Counted from the stretch's first letter, positions 32,576 to 42,020 are shown. The stretch: DNA of 64,000 nt from Candidatus Woesearchaeota archaeon (GCA_020637435.1 JACJVW010000001.1:1-64000); one strand, 5' to 3'. Translations and numbers: made by a program. The notes: generated by a model not told the origin, from the sequence alone.

Positions 32576-33816
32576 CAGTACCAACCTCGTTCTTTTTGCG
32601 CTGTTGCCAGCGTAGTCAAAGCCTTTAGATATGCTGAAGTTCTAAAATCTAACTGATATTTATCGACATACGCATCCCAGAGATGCTCAAGTACATGGAG
32701 CATCCTAGCTTTTAGCTTAGTAAGAACAACCTGTTCATCCCATACCTCTCCAGAGAGGTTCTGTACCCATTCAAAATATGAGACAGTCACACCACCGGCA
32801 TTGGCCAGCAAGTCAGGCAGAACTATCGTTCCTTTTTGGTGAAGGACTTCATCTGCTGCGAAAGTTATCGGACCATTCGCAAGTTCGACAATTAGTCGTG
32901 CATCAACATCTGCGACATTTCGCACGGTGATGGCGTCCTGCAGTGCCGCCAGGATAAGCACATCCGTCTTTATCTTCAGCAGATCGTCTAGTCTTATCTC
33001 AGATGCGTCAGAGAATCCAAGGACGCTGCCGTGTTCCGTCTTGTGCGCATGGAGTGATGCGACATCGATCCCCTTCTCATGACAGACCGCACCTTTGCTG
33101 TCAGCTACTGCGATGATGGTGTACCCGTCTTCCTGTAAGAGTCGCGCCATATGATATCCGGCATTGCCAAAACCCTGGATCACCACACGTCTACCCGGCA
33201 GGGATAGGCGTGAGCAAGCTTCCTTGAGCACATGATAGCCGCCTAGCGCAGTTGAATAGGATCTTCCCTCACTACCTCCAATACCTAGAGGTTTTCCTGT
33301 GATTACAGCAGGTAGGATCTCCCCTGTGATTTTGTAGTATTCATCAGCCATATAGCCCATGATCTGAGCGTTAGTGTACATGTCTGGCGCAGGGATATCT
33401 CTCCTTGGACCTAGATACGGATGCATCTGTCTCATGAATTCTCTGCTGATCAGTTCAATATCCTGCACAGTATAACTCTTGGCATCGATAGCGATGCCAC
33501 CCTTAGCTCCACCGAAAGGCAGACCAAGAAGGGCATTCTTAAAGGTCATCCAGAAAGCGAGCGCCTTGACCTCTTCAAGATCGACCGAGGGATGAAATCG
33601 CAGACCACCCTTCGTAGGGCCAAGCGCATCATTATGCTGCACCCTGTACGCATTGACGACTTGCAGACCTTTGCTCGTTCGCACTGAAAAATTTACACTG
33701 TGCACCCTTCGTGGATAGCGAAGAATATCGATGGCTTCTTTAGGAAACGTCATCTTTGCAGCTGTCTGCGCCTTCTTGACGATGCTATCAAGCCGTTTAA
33801 GTGCATCTTCATACAT
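32575..33816 (-). CDS. gdhA: Glutamate dehydrogenase
   Basis: 413 residues, normal for NAD(P)-dependent hexameric glutamate dehydrogenases. Motifs include GPTKGGLRFHP, LPFGGAKGGI with the catalytic Lys, PAPDMYTNAQIM and the nucleotide-binding VVIQGFGNAGYHMARLL. It interconverts glutamate and 2-oxoglutarate plus ammonium. The start overlaps the stop of the GGPP synthase gene (TAATG). Cofactor preference cannot be judged. Confidence 0.93.
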   Translation of the reverse strand: MYEDALKRLDSIVKKAQTAAKMTFPKEAIDILRYPRRVHSVNFSVRTSKGLQVVNAYRVQHNDALGPTKGGLRFHPSVDLEEVKALAFWMTFKNALLGLPFGGAKGGIAIDAKSYTVQDIELISREFMRQMHPYLGPRRDIPAPDMYTNAQIMGYMADEYYKITGEILPAVITGKPLGIGGSEGRSYSTALGGYHVLKEACSRLSLPGRRVVIQGFGNAGYHMARLLQEDGYTIIAVADSKGAVCHEKGIDVASLHAHKTEHGSVLGFSDASEIRLDDLLKIKTDVLILAALQDAITVRNVADVDARLIVELANGPITFAADEVLHQKGTIVLPDLLANAGGVTVSYFEWVQNLSGEVWDEQVVLTKLKARMLHVLEHLWDAYVDKYQLDFRTSAYLKALTTLATAQKERGWY

Positions 33817-34829
33817 TATTTTATCCTCTTCATCAGGTACTCAGCAAATGCATGCAGTATATCCTTTGCAGACATCGTACTTCTGTCTATAGCTTGCTGT
33901 GCTTCTTTAAAGAGGTCCTGGACCTTACTTCTACAATACTCTTCAGCACCGCACGCGCGAAGGATCTCGACAATTTTTGACAACTCAGTATCTGTAAGCC
34001 TGTTATTGCCAAGAGATTTGAGTAGATACTCCTTTTCATCAGAATGCATACATCCGTAATGCATCAACAGGGTATATTTTCCCTCACGGATATCTTGGCC
34101 GATGGCCTTTCCCGTCACTGCAGGGTCTGAGAACAGGTCAAGAAGGTCATCCTGTATCTGAAATGCGATACCAAGCGGTTCGGCGATGGACAGAAGTTGT
34201 GCTTCAGTCGATGAAGGCACTTCATCGCAGATAAGCAGACCAAGCTTAAGAGGAGCAAAAATGGAATATTGCGAGGTTTTCGTGCGATACACCTCAAGGA
34301 TGTCTTCTTCAGTCGCTGTAGTATGGATCATAAAATCAAGTGCCTGTCCATAACAGGTGGTCAACATAACCTCATTAAGGTATGCTAGAACCCGATGCTT
34401 AGCCTCGAGCGAAAGTGAAGACTTAAACAGCATATCGTATGCAAGAAACAACAAGGTATCCCCAGACAGCATTCCCATGCTGACACCCATCTTTGCAGAG
34501 TTCATCTCTTTTCCGTATGCGATATGCATTGTGGGTTTTCCTCTTCTAAGATAGCTTTCATCCATGATGTCATCATGGATAAGAAGAAACGCATGGCAGA
34601 GTTCATAACAAGATGCGACCGCTAAAACCTCTTCATCCTTCTTTCCAAGATAGGAATTTGAAAGGAGGATCAATAAGGGTCGGATCCGTTTTCCGCCATT
34701 GAGAACATACCCCTTAAGACGTTCCAGCATATCCTTTGCAACAGGATAAGGGGCTGGAACCTTCGAGAACCACTCTGAAAGATATGAATCGATCATTGGT
34801 GAGTTTTCAGCGACAAAATCATCAAACAT
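33816..34829 (-). CDS. Polyprenyl (geranylgeranyl) diphosphate synthase
   Basis: 337 residues. Both aspartate-rich motifs are present: LLIHDDIMDESYLRRGKPTM (first, DDxxD) and QIQDDLLDLFSD (second); GGKRIRPLL is the substrate-binding N-terminal motif. It likely makes GGPP for archaeal ether lipids and supplies the cis-prenyltransferase. A TATAAATAAC box lies 27 bases before the ATG at 34829; longer upstream frames have no such support. It heads the operon with glutamate dehydrogenase. Confidence 0.9.
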   Translation of the reverse strand: MFDDFVAENSPMIDSYLSEWFSKVPAPYPVAKDMLERLKGYVLNGGKRIRPLLILLSNSYLGKKDEEVLAVASCYELCHAFLLIHDDIMDESYLRRGKPTMHIAYGKEMNSAKMGVSMGMLSGDTLLFLAYDMLFKSSLSLEAKHRVLAYLNEVMLTTCYGQALDFMIHTTATEEDILEVYRTKTSQYSIFAPLKLGLLICDEVPSSTEAQLLSIAEPLGIAFQIQDDLLDLFSDPAVTGKAIGQDIREGKYTLLMHYGCMHSDEKEYLLKSLGNNRLTDTELSKIVEILRACGAEEYCRSKVQDLFKEAQQAIDRSTMSAKDILHAFAEYLMKRIK

Positions 34830-34985
34830 GGAGACTAATGAATATGCGGTGTTATTTATATCCTCCCTCAGCACACATTTATTATCATCGCAGATCTGTC
34901 CCACAAGCGCAATGAACTGACATGCACAGTACATTATCCGGCCACCACAGAAGAACTTATAAGCTAAAAAGCAACCTTACGAGCC

Positions 34986-35855
34986 ATGCAGCCCTACTTT
35001 GGATTGATGCCGGAATATACAGACCCTGATAAGTCAAAGTATGTTATCCTGCCCGTCCCCTTTGAAGGAACAGTCTCCGGTAAACCTGGAACTGCTAAGG
35101 GTCCACAAGCGATACAGATAGCCTCCCAAGACATCGAGCTCTTCGACGAAGAGACCAGAACGGAACCCTTCGCTGCAGGAATAGCAACACTCCCACCTAT
35201 GGAATGTACGACAGCGATAGAGAACGCTGAAAAGCTGCATATGAAATTCTCAGAAATCCTCGCAAAAAAGCAGGTGCCTATCATGATCGGCGGCGAACAC
35301 TCGCTAACAGTCGGTGCGGTCCAGGCTTGTAAAGAAACCTACCCCGATCTGAAGGTCGTGCAGATTGACGCCCATCTCGATTTGCGCGAAGAGTTCGAGG
35401 GTAACAGGTATAGTCATGCAACACCGATGAAACGCATCTCAGACATGAAAGTCCCGCTCCTGCAGATAGGTATCAGAAGCTACTCCTGGGAGGAAGACCA
35501 GATGCTGCAGACGGGTCAGATTGAAACATGCATTGTCACGGGTAAAGAGATTGTTGAGGGAACAGAATGGCTGCGCAAGGTCAAAGAGAACTTGGGCACT
35601 CACTCCTACCTTACAATCGACGTTGACGGTCTTGACCCCTCCATTATGCCTTCCACAGGCACACCCGAGCCAGGAGGCCTTACCTGGTACCAGACTCTGG
35701 CATTACTCAGGCTTATCTTTTCGAAAACTAGTGTAGTAGGCATGGACATCACTGAATTTGCGCCCATACCCGGTATGCATGCACCAGATATCCTTATAGC
35801 CCGCCTGTTGTACAAGTTGATTGCCTACCATAGTTCTCCAACCATAAAGCCGTAA
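34986..35855 (+). CDS. speB: Agmatinase/arginase-family hydrolase
   Basis: 289 residues with all manganese-site motifs: MIGGEHSLTVGAV, VQIDAHLDLRE, SHATPMKRI, IDVDGLDPSIMPSTGTPEPG and VGMDITEFAP. Members hydrolyse agmatine to putrescine and urea; archaeal homologues are usually agmatinases for polyamine synthesis. Divergent from the GGPP synthase gene. A CTTATAAGC box is about 24 bases upstream. Confidence 0.92.
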   Translation: MQPYFGLMPEYTDPDKSKYVILPVPFEGTVSGKPGTAKGPQAIQIASQDIELFDEETRTEPFAAGIATLPPMECTTAIENAEKLHMKFSEILAKKQVPIMIGGEHSLTVGAVQACKETYPDLKVVQIDAHLDLREEFEGNRYSHATPMKRISDMKVPLLQIGIRSYSWEEDQMLQTGQIETCIVTGKEIVEGTEWLRKVKENLGTHSYLTIDVDGLDPSIMPSTGTPEPGGLTWYQTLALLRLIFSKTSVVGMDITEFAPIPGMHAPDILIARLLYKLIAYHSSPTIKP

Positions 35856-35888
35856 ATATTATATACCGTTCTTCCACTAAAAGCACAC

Positions 35889-36422
35889 ATGGACAAGAAA
35901 GAGGACACCATGACCCTCCATACTTCTTACATTAAGTACAAAGGAGTCTTCGATTATGACCGGTTCTTCGCCGTGATTTACAACTGGTTCGTCCACCAGA
36001 GTTTCGAAGTCTATGAGACCAAGTACAAATTCAAAGTCCCAAGCCCTACCGGTGCTGAGAACGAAGTTAACTGGAATACTGAGCGCAAGATAGATAACTA
36101 TTTCAAGTACCAGATCAAGATGCAATTCAAGATAACTCAATTAAAAGATGTCGAAGTGGTCAGGAAAGATACAACGCAGAAAATGTCAAGTGGGAGGGTC
36201 TTCGTCGCGATCACCCCTATCATGATAACTGATTACTCAAATAAGTTTAACACGCCTTTTCTCAATTCACTCAATCGTTTCTTCAAGAAATTTATATATA
36301 AGCAAGAAATTGATAATGTCTATAGTGACCAATTGTACTACAGAGCATACAAACTGCATGCGCTCATCAAAGAGCATCTCAACATGGAAACTAAAGAGAA
36401 TGTATTCGATGGTAGATGGTAA
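35889..36422 (+). CDS. Hypothetical protein, first of a tandem paralogue pair
   Basis: 177 residues, soluble, mixed alpha/beta and rich in aromatic residues. It aligns with the next gene: Y.G.F, a Trp-Phe or Tyr-Phe pair, a W...D-Y-.-K stretch, DVEV, then G-.-V and DY near residue 120. No catalytic motif. A TTATATAC box is about 25 bases before the ATG. Stop and next ATG are adjacent (TAAATG). Confidence 0.65.
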   Translation: MDKKEDTMTLHTSYIKYKGVFDYDRFFAVIYNWFVHQSFEVYETKYKFKVPSPTGAENEVNWNTERKIDNYFKYQIKMQFKITQLKDVEVVRKDTTQKMSSGRVFVAITPIMITDYSNKFNTPFLNSLNRFFKKFIYKQEIDNVYSDQLYYRAYKLHALIKEHLNMETKENVFDGRW

Positions 36423-36926
36423 ATGACTGAACGTGAGACTGTTATCGACAAGCTGCGGCTGACCTACGAAGGATTGTTCAGTGTGCAGGATCTTTACAAA
36501 CTGATAGACTCATATTTTGAAGACCGGAACTACGATAAACGAGAGATCAAGAATTATGAGACGGTCAAGCCCGAAGGGAAATTCATCGAGTTGGAGATGG
36601 AACCCTGGAAAAAATACACTGACTACTACCGCAACATCATACATCTCCGCATCCTGATGGACAACATCAAAGAGGTGGAGATAGAGAAAGAAGGGCATAA
36701 GATACGGGTAAACCAAGGAAAAGTGCAGATCATTTTTGACGGCTACATTGAGACCGACTATGAGCACAAATGGGAATCGAATGCGATGTTCTTTTTCCTT
36801 CGTACCCTTTACAATAAATACTTCTACCTTCCATACACGATGAGATATACCGGGTCCTGCAAAGCTGACATCCAGGCACTACAAAATCAGATCAAAGATC
36901 TGCTCAATGTATATCGGAAACGGTGA
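36423..36926 (+). CDS. Hypothetical protein, second of a tandem paralogue pair
   Basis: 167 residues (MTERETVIDKLRLTYEGLFS). Shares with the preceding product the order of YEGLF, W-x-x-YTDYYR, KEVEIEKEGHKIRVNQGKVQ and YIETDYEHKWESN. It directly follows its paralogue, so they probably form a hetero-oligomer or act together. The 3' end overlaps the convergent HD gene by 23 bases. Conserved-looking but unknown. Confidence 0.65.
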   Translation: MTERETVIDKLRLTYEGLFSVQDLYKLIDSYFEDRNYDKREIKNYETVKPEGKFIELEMEPWKKYTDYYRNIIHLRILMDNIKEVEIEKEGHKIRVNQGKVQIIFDGYIETDYEHKWESNAMFFFLRTLYNKYFYLPYTMRYTGSCKADIQALQNQIKDLLNVYRKR

Positions 36927-37455
36927 ACATAGCATGGATCCGCTCGTGAAACCTTTTCACCCTTTCTCGAAATTCAGGACCTATCTCGCGGGCAAAGCGT
37001 TCTTCGACATACATCTCATCTTTTATGCCACGATGCTCAAGATTGTCAGCATACGTGATGATAAGCTCTTCAGCCGACTCAGGTAGATAATCCTGCAGCG
37101 GTAGATCAAGACCTTGCTTCTTAATGTCATCAGCGCTGATGCCTATCCCGATATGTCTGGAACAGACCCTGCCATGAAGAGGGTAGCCTTCTCTCCTCAT
37201 GATCTCCTCCCCAACGACGCCATGCTGCATGCTCTTCCGACTACCAGGAGGACACTGAAACCTCCCTATATCATGCAGCAAAGCAGCTGTACCAAGAAAA
37301 TCCAGGTCGATACCCTGCACACGCCTCCCATACTTCAAAGCAAGATGCCTGACCAGACTGGTATGCTTGATCACTTTAAGGAAAACTTCTTCGTTTGGAG
37401 CGTATTTCCTTAGCAATGCTACAGCCTTGGACAGTGGCATGTGTTCATCTACCAT
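36904..37455 (-). CDS. HD-domain phosphohydrolase
   Basis: 183 residues. KHTSLVRHLALKYG supplies the first His, FLGTAALLHDIGRF the HD pair, MQHGVVGEEIMRREGYPLHG and CSRHIGIGISADDI further metal ligands, and IITYADNLEHRG the last Asp. Such proteins hydrolyse nucleotide or phosphate esters; the archaeal group resembles uncharacterised TIGR00295-like hydrolases. It overlaps the DUF1461 gene by seven bases and belongs to the metG operon. Confidence 0.85.
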   Translation of the reverse strand: MVDEHMPLSKAVALLRKYAPNEEVFLKVIKHTSLVRHLALKYGRRVQGIDLDFLGTAALLHDIGRFQCPPGSRKSMQHGVVGEEIMRREGYPLHGRVCSRHIGIGISADDIKKQGLDLPLQDYLPESAEELIITYADNLEHRGIKDEMYVEERFAREIGPEFRERVKRFHERIHAMFTVSDIH

Positions 37456-38015
37456 GAAAAAGTACGGAGGATTCCGGCATATAAAAATCTGGCGGAGAAT
37501 ATCAAGCTAATAAGAAGATAGACAAAAGTGATTAGCCCCATGGTAAACCCGAAGAACTCCGGCGGATATGCCTTAAGCAAAGAAGACTCCCAGGAGAATT
37601 GCCAGCTTCCCGGTTCGAACACCAAAAGATGCAACGCGTCAAATGACCACGAGAACGTCAACACAACTACACCACAAAGAACACCCAACAATAACCCCGC
37701 TACTCCTATGCGGTGCCATTGATTCCGATAATAGCGGACACCTATTCCTCCGACACAAAGAAGTAAAATCCCGACAAGAAAAGTCCAGAAAAAAACGACA
37801 CGTACATCATGCATATGGGCAACTTCCTTTGGCGTCATCATCTGAGGCAGACTACCCTGACCCTTCAGAAAATCCAGAACCTCCTCGTGGTAGGCTAACG
37901 GCTGCTCCATACGGCTTCCATGAACCTCAACAAACCAGGAATAATATGATGGTGAGAAGGAAATGATAAGCATGACGAATACAAAAAGTGCCGTACTGCC
38001 AGAAAGCGCAGTCAA
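37449..38015 (-). CDS. DUF1461 (TIGR01906-like) integral membrane protein
   Basis: About 188 residues with four to five helices and the family pattern: a large external loop after helix 1, FSWSFDALHLLVFEPGSWQF and a later PPEFFGFTMGL. An ATG at 38093 would overlap metG by 74 bases; a TTG at 38015, immediately downstream of the metG stop, or a GTG at 38054, is more likely. Function unknown. Cotranscribed with metG and the HD gene. Confidence 0.8.
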   Translation of the reverse strand: MTALSGSTALFVFVMLIISFSPSYYSWFVEVHGSRMEQPLAYHEEVLDFLKGQGSLPQMMTPKEVAHMHDVRVVFFWTFLVGILLLCVGGIGVRYYRNQWHRIGVAGLLLGVLCGVVVLTFSWSFDALHLLVFEPGSWQFSWESSLLKAYPPEFFGFTMGLITFVYLLISLIFSARFLYAGILRTFSW

Positions 38016-38019
38016 GCAT

Positions 38020-40146
38020 CTACCGTACTTTAGCGCCGTCAGTGATATCGGCACCGACCGTTTCTCCGGTTCTCGCTTTAAGTATCCGACCATTGCACAT
38101 CAATCGCTTATCATGGATTAGAAGTTTATGTTTCGCAAAATCGTCTATAGTGATCTCATCCTGAAGGACATCATGCCCAACTGGAGCTACCAGAGTACCG
38201 ACCTTCGCATCAGTACCTACCAGCTCAAGCGTCTTGCCTTTAGATGCTGCGAGAAGCATGCCCTGGCTAAGCTTACCTCGAAGTTCGGCAGGTTGAAGGT
38301 TCGCTACAATCACTATCTTTCTGCCGACAAGTGCTTCACAAGAGTAGTGCTCACGGATACCTGCTACAAGTTGTCGCTGCTCTTCACCAAGATCTATTTG
38401 CAGCACCAGTAATCTGTCCGAATCAGGATGCACATCCGCTGAAAGGATTTTTGCCACCTGCAATCGGATGGGGAACTCTTTCTTTCCGCTGTAACGATCC
38501 TTAAGTTCATCAACAAGTTTCTCATCAAGCTTGGTAAAAAGGATCTGCGGCTCTGCAAGTCCGTGACCGCGAGGCACCGCCATGCTACCTATCGAATGCC
38601 AACCCTGCGATTCCATACGCAGTTGAGAAAATATGCTCTGACTCGTCGACGGAAGATAGGGAGATATGAGTACAGCAAGGTCATAGGAAAGATTGGCTAG
38701 CACATATAAAGCCCGAGCAGCCGCTTCCGGATCCTCTTTGATGGTTTTCCATGGCGCTGATTCCTGAAAGAACTGATTGCCAAGCTTTGCGATGTGCATG
38801 ATCTTTTTCAAAGCCTCTTTGATCTCAACATCATCAAGTAAAGAAGAGACCTCAGCGTAATGCGCCCGCAATTGTTCGTAGAAAAGCTCTTCCCCGTTCT
38901 GCAAATCGATATCCGGAGTCTTACCTTCAAAATATTTTTTGAGGAACACCATCGTCCGATTGATCAGATTCCCGAATGTAGCGACCAGTTCATTATTGTT
39001 CTTCTCAAGAAGATCCTGCCAAAGGAACGCGGAGTCGCTCTTTTCAGGTCTGTTGATAAGCAGATAGTAACGGAACACATCGACGTCTATGCCTGTATCC
39101 TTCGCATCAGTACCAAACACGCCGATATTCCTCGATTTGGAGAATTTGCCATCCTCATAGTTCAGGTACTCAGTAGAACTGATACGATGCAGCATCGTGT
39201 AGGGCTCGCCGGTACCAAGCAATGAAGAAGGGAAGATGATAGTGTGGAAGGGCACGTTGTCCTTTCCCATGAACTGATACAGTTTCACTTTGTCATCTGC
39301 ATACCACCAGTCTTTCCAGGAATCAGGAAACGCATGCTTCGTTATGCTCAGATAACCTATAGGAGCATCGAACCAGACATAGAACACTTTATGTTCATAC
39401 CCTTTCATAGGGATAGGCACACCCCATTTAAGGTCACGGGAGATTGCCCTTTTCTGCAGTCCTTCCTTGATCCATGCATACGTCATAGATTTTGCATTCG
39501 CAGACCATTTTCCTGCGACACTGCGACTATCAGTCCACTCCAAAAGACGCCTCTCAAGCTTAGGCAGGTCAAGGAAAAGATGCTTGCTTTTCTTGATGAC
39601 TGGCGTCTCCGGACATACCTTGCTGCGGGGATTGATGAGTTCGATAGAATTTAGGATCCTACCGCATTTATCACACTGATCGCCCCTGGCATCCTCGTAT
39701 TTGCAGAAAGGGCAGGTACCTTCGACGAATCGGTCAGCAAGGAACATATCCTTACTTGGACAATACAATTGCTCAACCTCATCTTCAACAATGAAACCAT
39801 TTTCTTTCAGCTTAAGAAAAATGTGCTGAGTGATCTCTTTCTGCTCCTCGGTAGATGTCCTGCCAAAAGCGTCGAATGAGATATTGAACCACTCATATAT
39901 CTCTTTATGCAAAGCATGATATTTATCGCATATCTCTTTGGGTGTTACACCCTCCTCTAAAGCCTTCGTCTCTGTAGCGGTGCCATGCTCATCCGTCCCG
40001 CAGATATAGAGTGTCTCCTTTCCTCTGCTCCTGCAATACCTTGCGAACACATCAGCGCTAAGGACAGCACCGATGATATTGCCTAGATGGGGAACATTGT
40101 TCACATAAGGAAGCGCGCTTGTGATAAGGATTTTTTGAGTAGTCAT
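38020..40146 (-). CDS. metG: Methionyl-tRNA synthetase
   Basis: 708 residues. The class I signature is SALPYVNNVPHLGNIIGAVL (HLGN for HIGH) and GKFSKSRNIGVFGTD (KMSKS loop as KFSKS). The connective peptide has Cys pairs (GTCPFCKYEDARGDQCDKCG) for zinc. After the anticodon-binding helices a C-terminal OB-fold tRNA-binding domain (about 595-708) begins near IRLQVAKILSADVHPDSDRL. It charges tRNA-Met. A TTTTAAAAG box is about 29 bases upstream of the ATG. Confidence 0.96.
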   Translation of the reverse strand: MTTQKILITSALPYVNNVPHLGNIIGAVLSADVFARYCRSRGKETLYICGTDEHGTATETKALEEGVTPKEICDKYHALHKEIYEWFNISFDAFGRTSTEEQKEITQHIFLKLKENGFIVEDEVEQLYCPSKDMFLADRFVEGTCPFCKYEDARGDQCDKCGRILNSIELINPRSKVCPETPVIKKSKHLFLDLPKLERRLLEWTDSRSVAGKWSANAKSMTYAWIKEGLQKRAISRDLKWGVPIPMKGYEHKVFYVWFDAPIGYLSITKHAFPDSWKDWWYADDKVKLYQFMGKDNVPFHTIIFPSSLLGTGEPYTMLHRISSTEYLNYEDGKFSKSRNIGVFGTDAKDTGIDVDVFRYYLLINRPEKSDSAFLWQDLLEKNNNELVATFGNLINRTMVFLKKYFEGKTPDIDLQNGEELFYEQLRAHYAEVSSLLDDVEIKEALKKIMHIAKLGNQFFQESAPWKTIKEDPEAAARALYVLANLSYDLAVLISPYLPSTSQSIFSQLRMESQGWHSIGSMAVPRGHGLAEPQILFTKLDEKLVDELKDRYSGKKEFPIRLQVAKILSADVHPDSDRLLVLQIDLGEEQRQLVAGIREHYSCEALVGRKIVIVANLQPAELRGKLSQGMLLAASKGKTLELVGTDAKVGTLVAPVGHDVLQDEITIDDFAKHKLLIHDKRLMCNGRILKARTGETVGADITDGAKVR

Positions 40147-40188
40147 TCCTTACCTAAAGTTGTTAATCTACTTTTAAAACTTATGTGT

Positions 40189-40723
40189 CCAGACAATTGA
40201 GCGACGACGAGAAATGTACGTAAAAGGATTTTTTCAAATATGCCTCAGGGATTGGCCACATCAGTATCTTGCGAAGGGCATATTTGAAAAAAGAAGCATT
40301 TCGAGACAAGCTCAATTGTCTGGGAAAGGAGAGTAGCGACGACGAGAAATGTACGTAAAAGGATTTTTTCAAATATGCCTCAGGGATTGGCCACATCAGT
40401 ATCTTGCGAAGGGCATATTTGAAAAAAGAAGCATTTCGAGACAAGCTCAATTGTCTGGGAAAGGAGAGTAGCGACGACGAGAAATGTACGTAAAAGGATT
40501 TTTTCAAATATGCCTCAGGGATTGGCCACATCAGTATCTTGCGAAGGGCATATTTGAAAAAAGAAGCATTTCGAGACAAGCTCAATTGTCTGGGAAAGGA
40601 GAGTAGCGACGACGAGAAATGTACGTAAAAGGATTTTTTCAAATATGCCTCAGGGATTGGCCACATCAGTATCTTGCGAAGGGCATATTTGAAAAAAAAG
40701 CATTTCGAGACAAGCTCAATTGT
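40189..40723. repeat. Tandem hairpin-repeat array B (135-base unit, four copies)
   Basis: Four units with an exact 135-base period (gcgacgacga at 40201, 40336, 40471 and 40606), nearly identical, the last slightly decayed. In unit 1 a perfect 14-base stem (40189-40202 with 40310-40323) encloses GAAATG/CATTTC (40211-40216 with 40297-40302). Then come a 12-base 5' loop TACGTAAAAGGA with a 3' loop GAAG, and a perfect 16-base inner stem (40229-40244 with 40277-40292). It lies between the divergent metG and CRP-like promoters. Same architecture as array A. The period is a multiple of three, so long open frames here are artefacts. Confidence 0.92.
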
Positions 40724-40794
40724 TTGCTGTGAAACAGCCATAAAACCTTCATGCGTAGTAAATGCTTAAAAAAGCCGGGCTAACCCTTATCTAT

Positions 40795-41952
40795 ATGCAA
40801 ATCGTTGATTACTTCAGACAGAAAGGAACTCCAGTGAACTATCTTCCTCACGATGTGCTACGCGATAGCGACCAGTCTATACAGTTCATCGTGCAAGGCT
40901 CAGTAACTTATGAATATCTGCACAATGGATCACAAGTAGAGATGGGGCATAGCATTCAAGGCGAAGTGCTAGGATTGGAAAGTCTCACAGAAGATTGCAT
41001 GGGCCCGTCATTAACGCTTGCAAAAGGGTATACAACAGCATTGAAGATATCCAAACCAAATGAAGAAGATATAAGGTTCTTGCATGCCATGTATCAGAAA
41101 CCCGTCCATCCACTCATCGATGCACGAAATCATCTAAGGATGCGAGCTGCTCAGAACAGTAGGGACAAGATACTCTATTTCCTTGATGACCTGCTTAAAA
41201 GGTCCACGGAACGCTACATGTCTATACGCTACAGCAATCAGGCTATAGGTGACTACATCAATATGTCTATGGAGCAAGTATCAAGAACTTTGCATCCCCT
41301 CATCAAGAATGGAAGTGTACGAAGGCAACGCAACCTCACCATCCTGGACAGGGAAATGCTCTCTCTTGAAGCTCCAAGAGTCAACATCATGTTTGAATGG
41401 GAAGATGATCTGGCAAGAAGTGTCGACAGATTGTCAGCGCATGAACAGAAATTATTCGGCAGGCACTTGCTCAGACGGATGTCATTGACAGAAGGGAATT
41501 ACACAGAGCGTATAGCAAAAGCCTTGCACCTGCTAATCTTAGATGATGAGGCGCCTCTTGGCATCCCGCCAAAAAGGGTATGTGGTCCGTTGATGACGCA
41601 ATCAGAATACGAAGACCAGATAGGTGAACTCGATGACCATGGTATGCTCAAGATGATATTCGGAAGGCCTTTCGTATATGATGTAAAAAAACTGCGGGAT
41701 GCGCGCTCAAAAGACAATAGAGTGCTTGATCATCTAAAGTATCTTGATGAACAAAGAAGTAGTGGAAACAACATTCCAGTATACATGCTTAAGGCACAGA
41801 TAGGCAAACTCGCTTTTAGCAATGGAAGCAGCCTGTCCAGAAGCATCCCGACACTTGAAGAGCAGGGTCTTGAATTCATGCATGATCGTATACTGCTTAA
41901 AGACAGGAACCGGTTCCTGGAGTATATCCAAGGCATACAGACTGAGTTCTAA
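40795..41952 (+). CDS. CRP/FNR-like regulator with extra helix-turn-helix domains
   Basis: About 385 residues. Residues 1-115 resemble a cyclic-nucleotide-binding-type beta barrel (IQFIVQGSVTYEYLHNGSQV), followed by a dimerisation helix and a Crp-type winged helix (NQAIGDYINMSMEQVSRTLH). Two further segments look like divergent winged helices: RVCGPLMTQSEYEDQIGELD and KLAFSNGSSLSRSIPTLEEQ. CRP-type proteins of about 220 residues are normal, so this has a 170-residue extension. A CTTAAAAAAG box is 27 bases before the ATG at 40795; an ATG at 40762 is also possible. Confidence 0.75.
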   Translation: MQIVDYFRQKGTPVNYLPHDVLRDSDQSIQFIVQGSVTYEYLHNGSQVEMGHSIQGEVLGLESLTEDCMGPSLTLAKGYTTALKISKPNEEDIRFLHAMYQKPVHPLIDARNHLRMRAAQNSRDKILYFLDDLLKRSTERYMSIRYSNQAIGDYINMSMEQVSRTLHPLIKNGSVRRQRNLTILDREMLSLEAPRVNIMFEWEDDLARSVDRLSAHEQKLFGRHLLRRMSLTEGNYTERIAKALHLLILDDEAPLGIPPKRVCGPLMTQSEYEDQIGELDDHGMLKMIFGRPFVYDVKKLRDARSKDNRVLDHLKYLDEQRSSGNNIPVYMLKAQIGKLAFSNGSSLSRSIPTLEEQGLEFMHDRILLKDRNRFLEYIQGIQTEF

Positions 41953-42020
41953 ACATGTCAGAATTTCTTTAATCATGACGAATTTATGTTACTACTATTA
42001 AATAACAACTTCTAGAAAGC

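Noticed and set aside
14152..40723. Repeat arrays considered as CRISPR
   Set aside because: Units are long, contiguous and nearly identical, with no unique spacers and no cas genes nearby.
40181..40741. Open frame of 186 codons on the minus strand with four repeats of 45 residues
   Set aside because: It is produced by the 135-base repeat array, whose period is a multiple of three. The same bases form perfect hairpins, and there is no sensible promoter or ribosome site.
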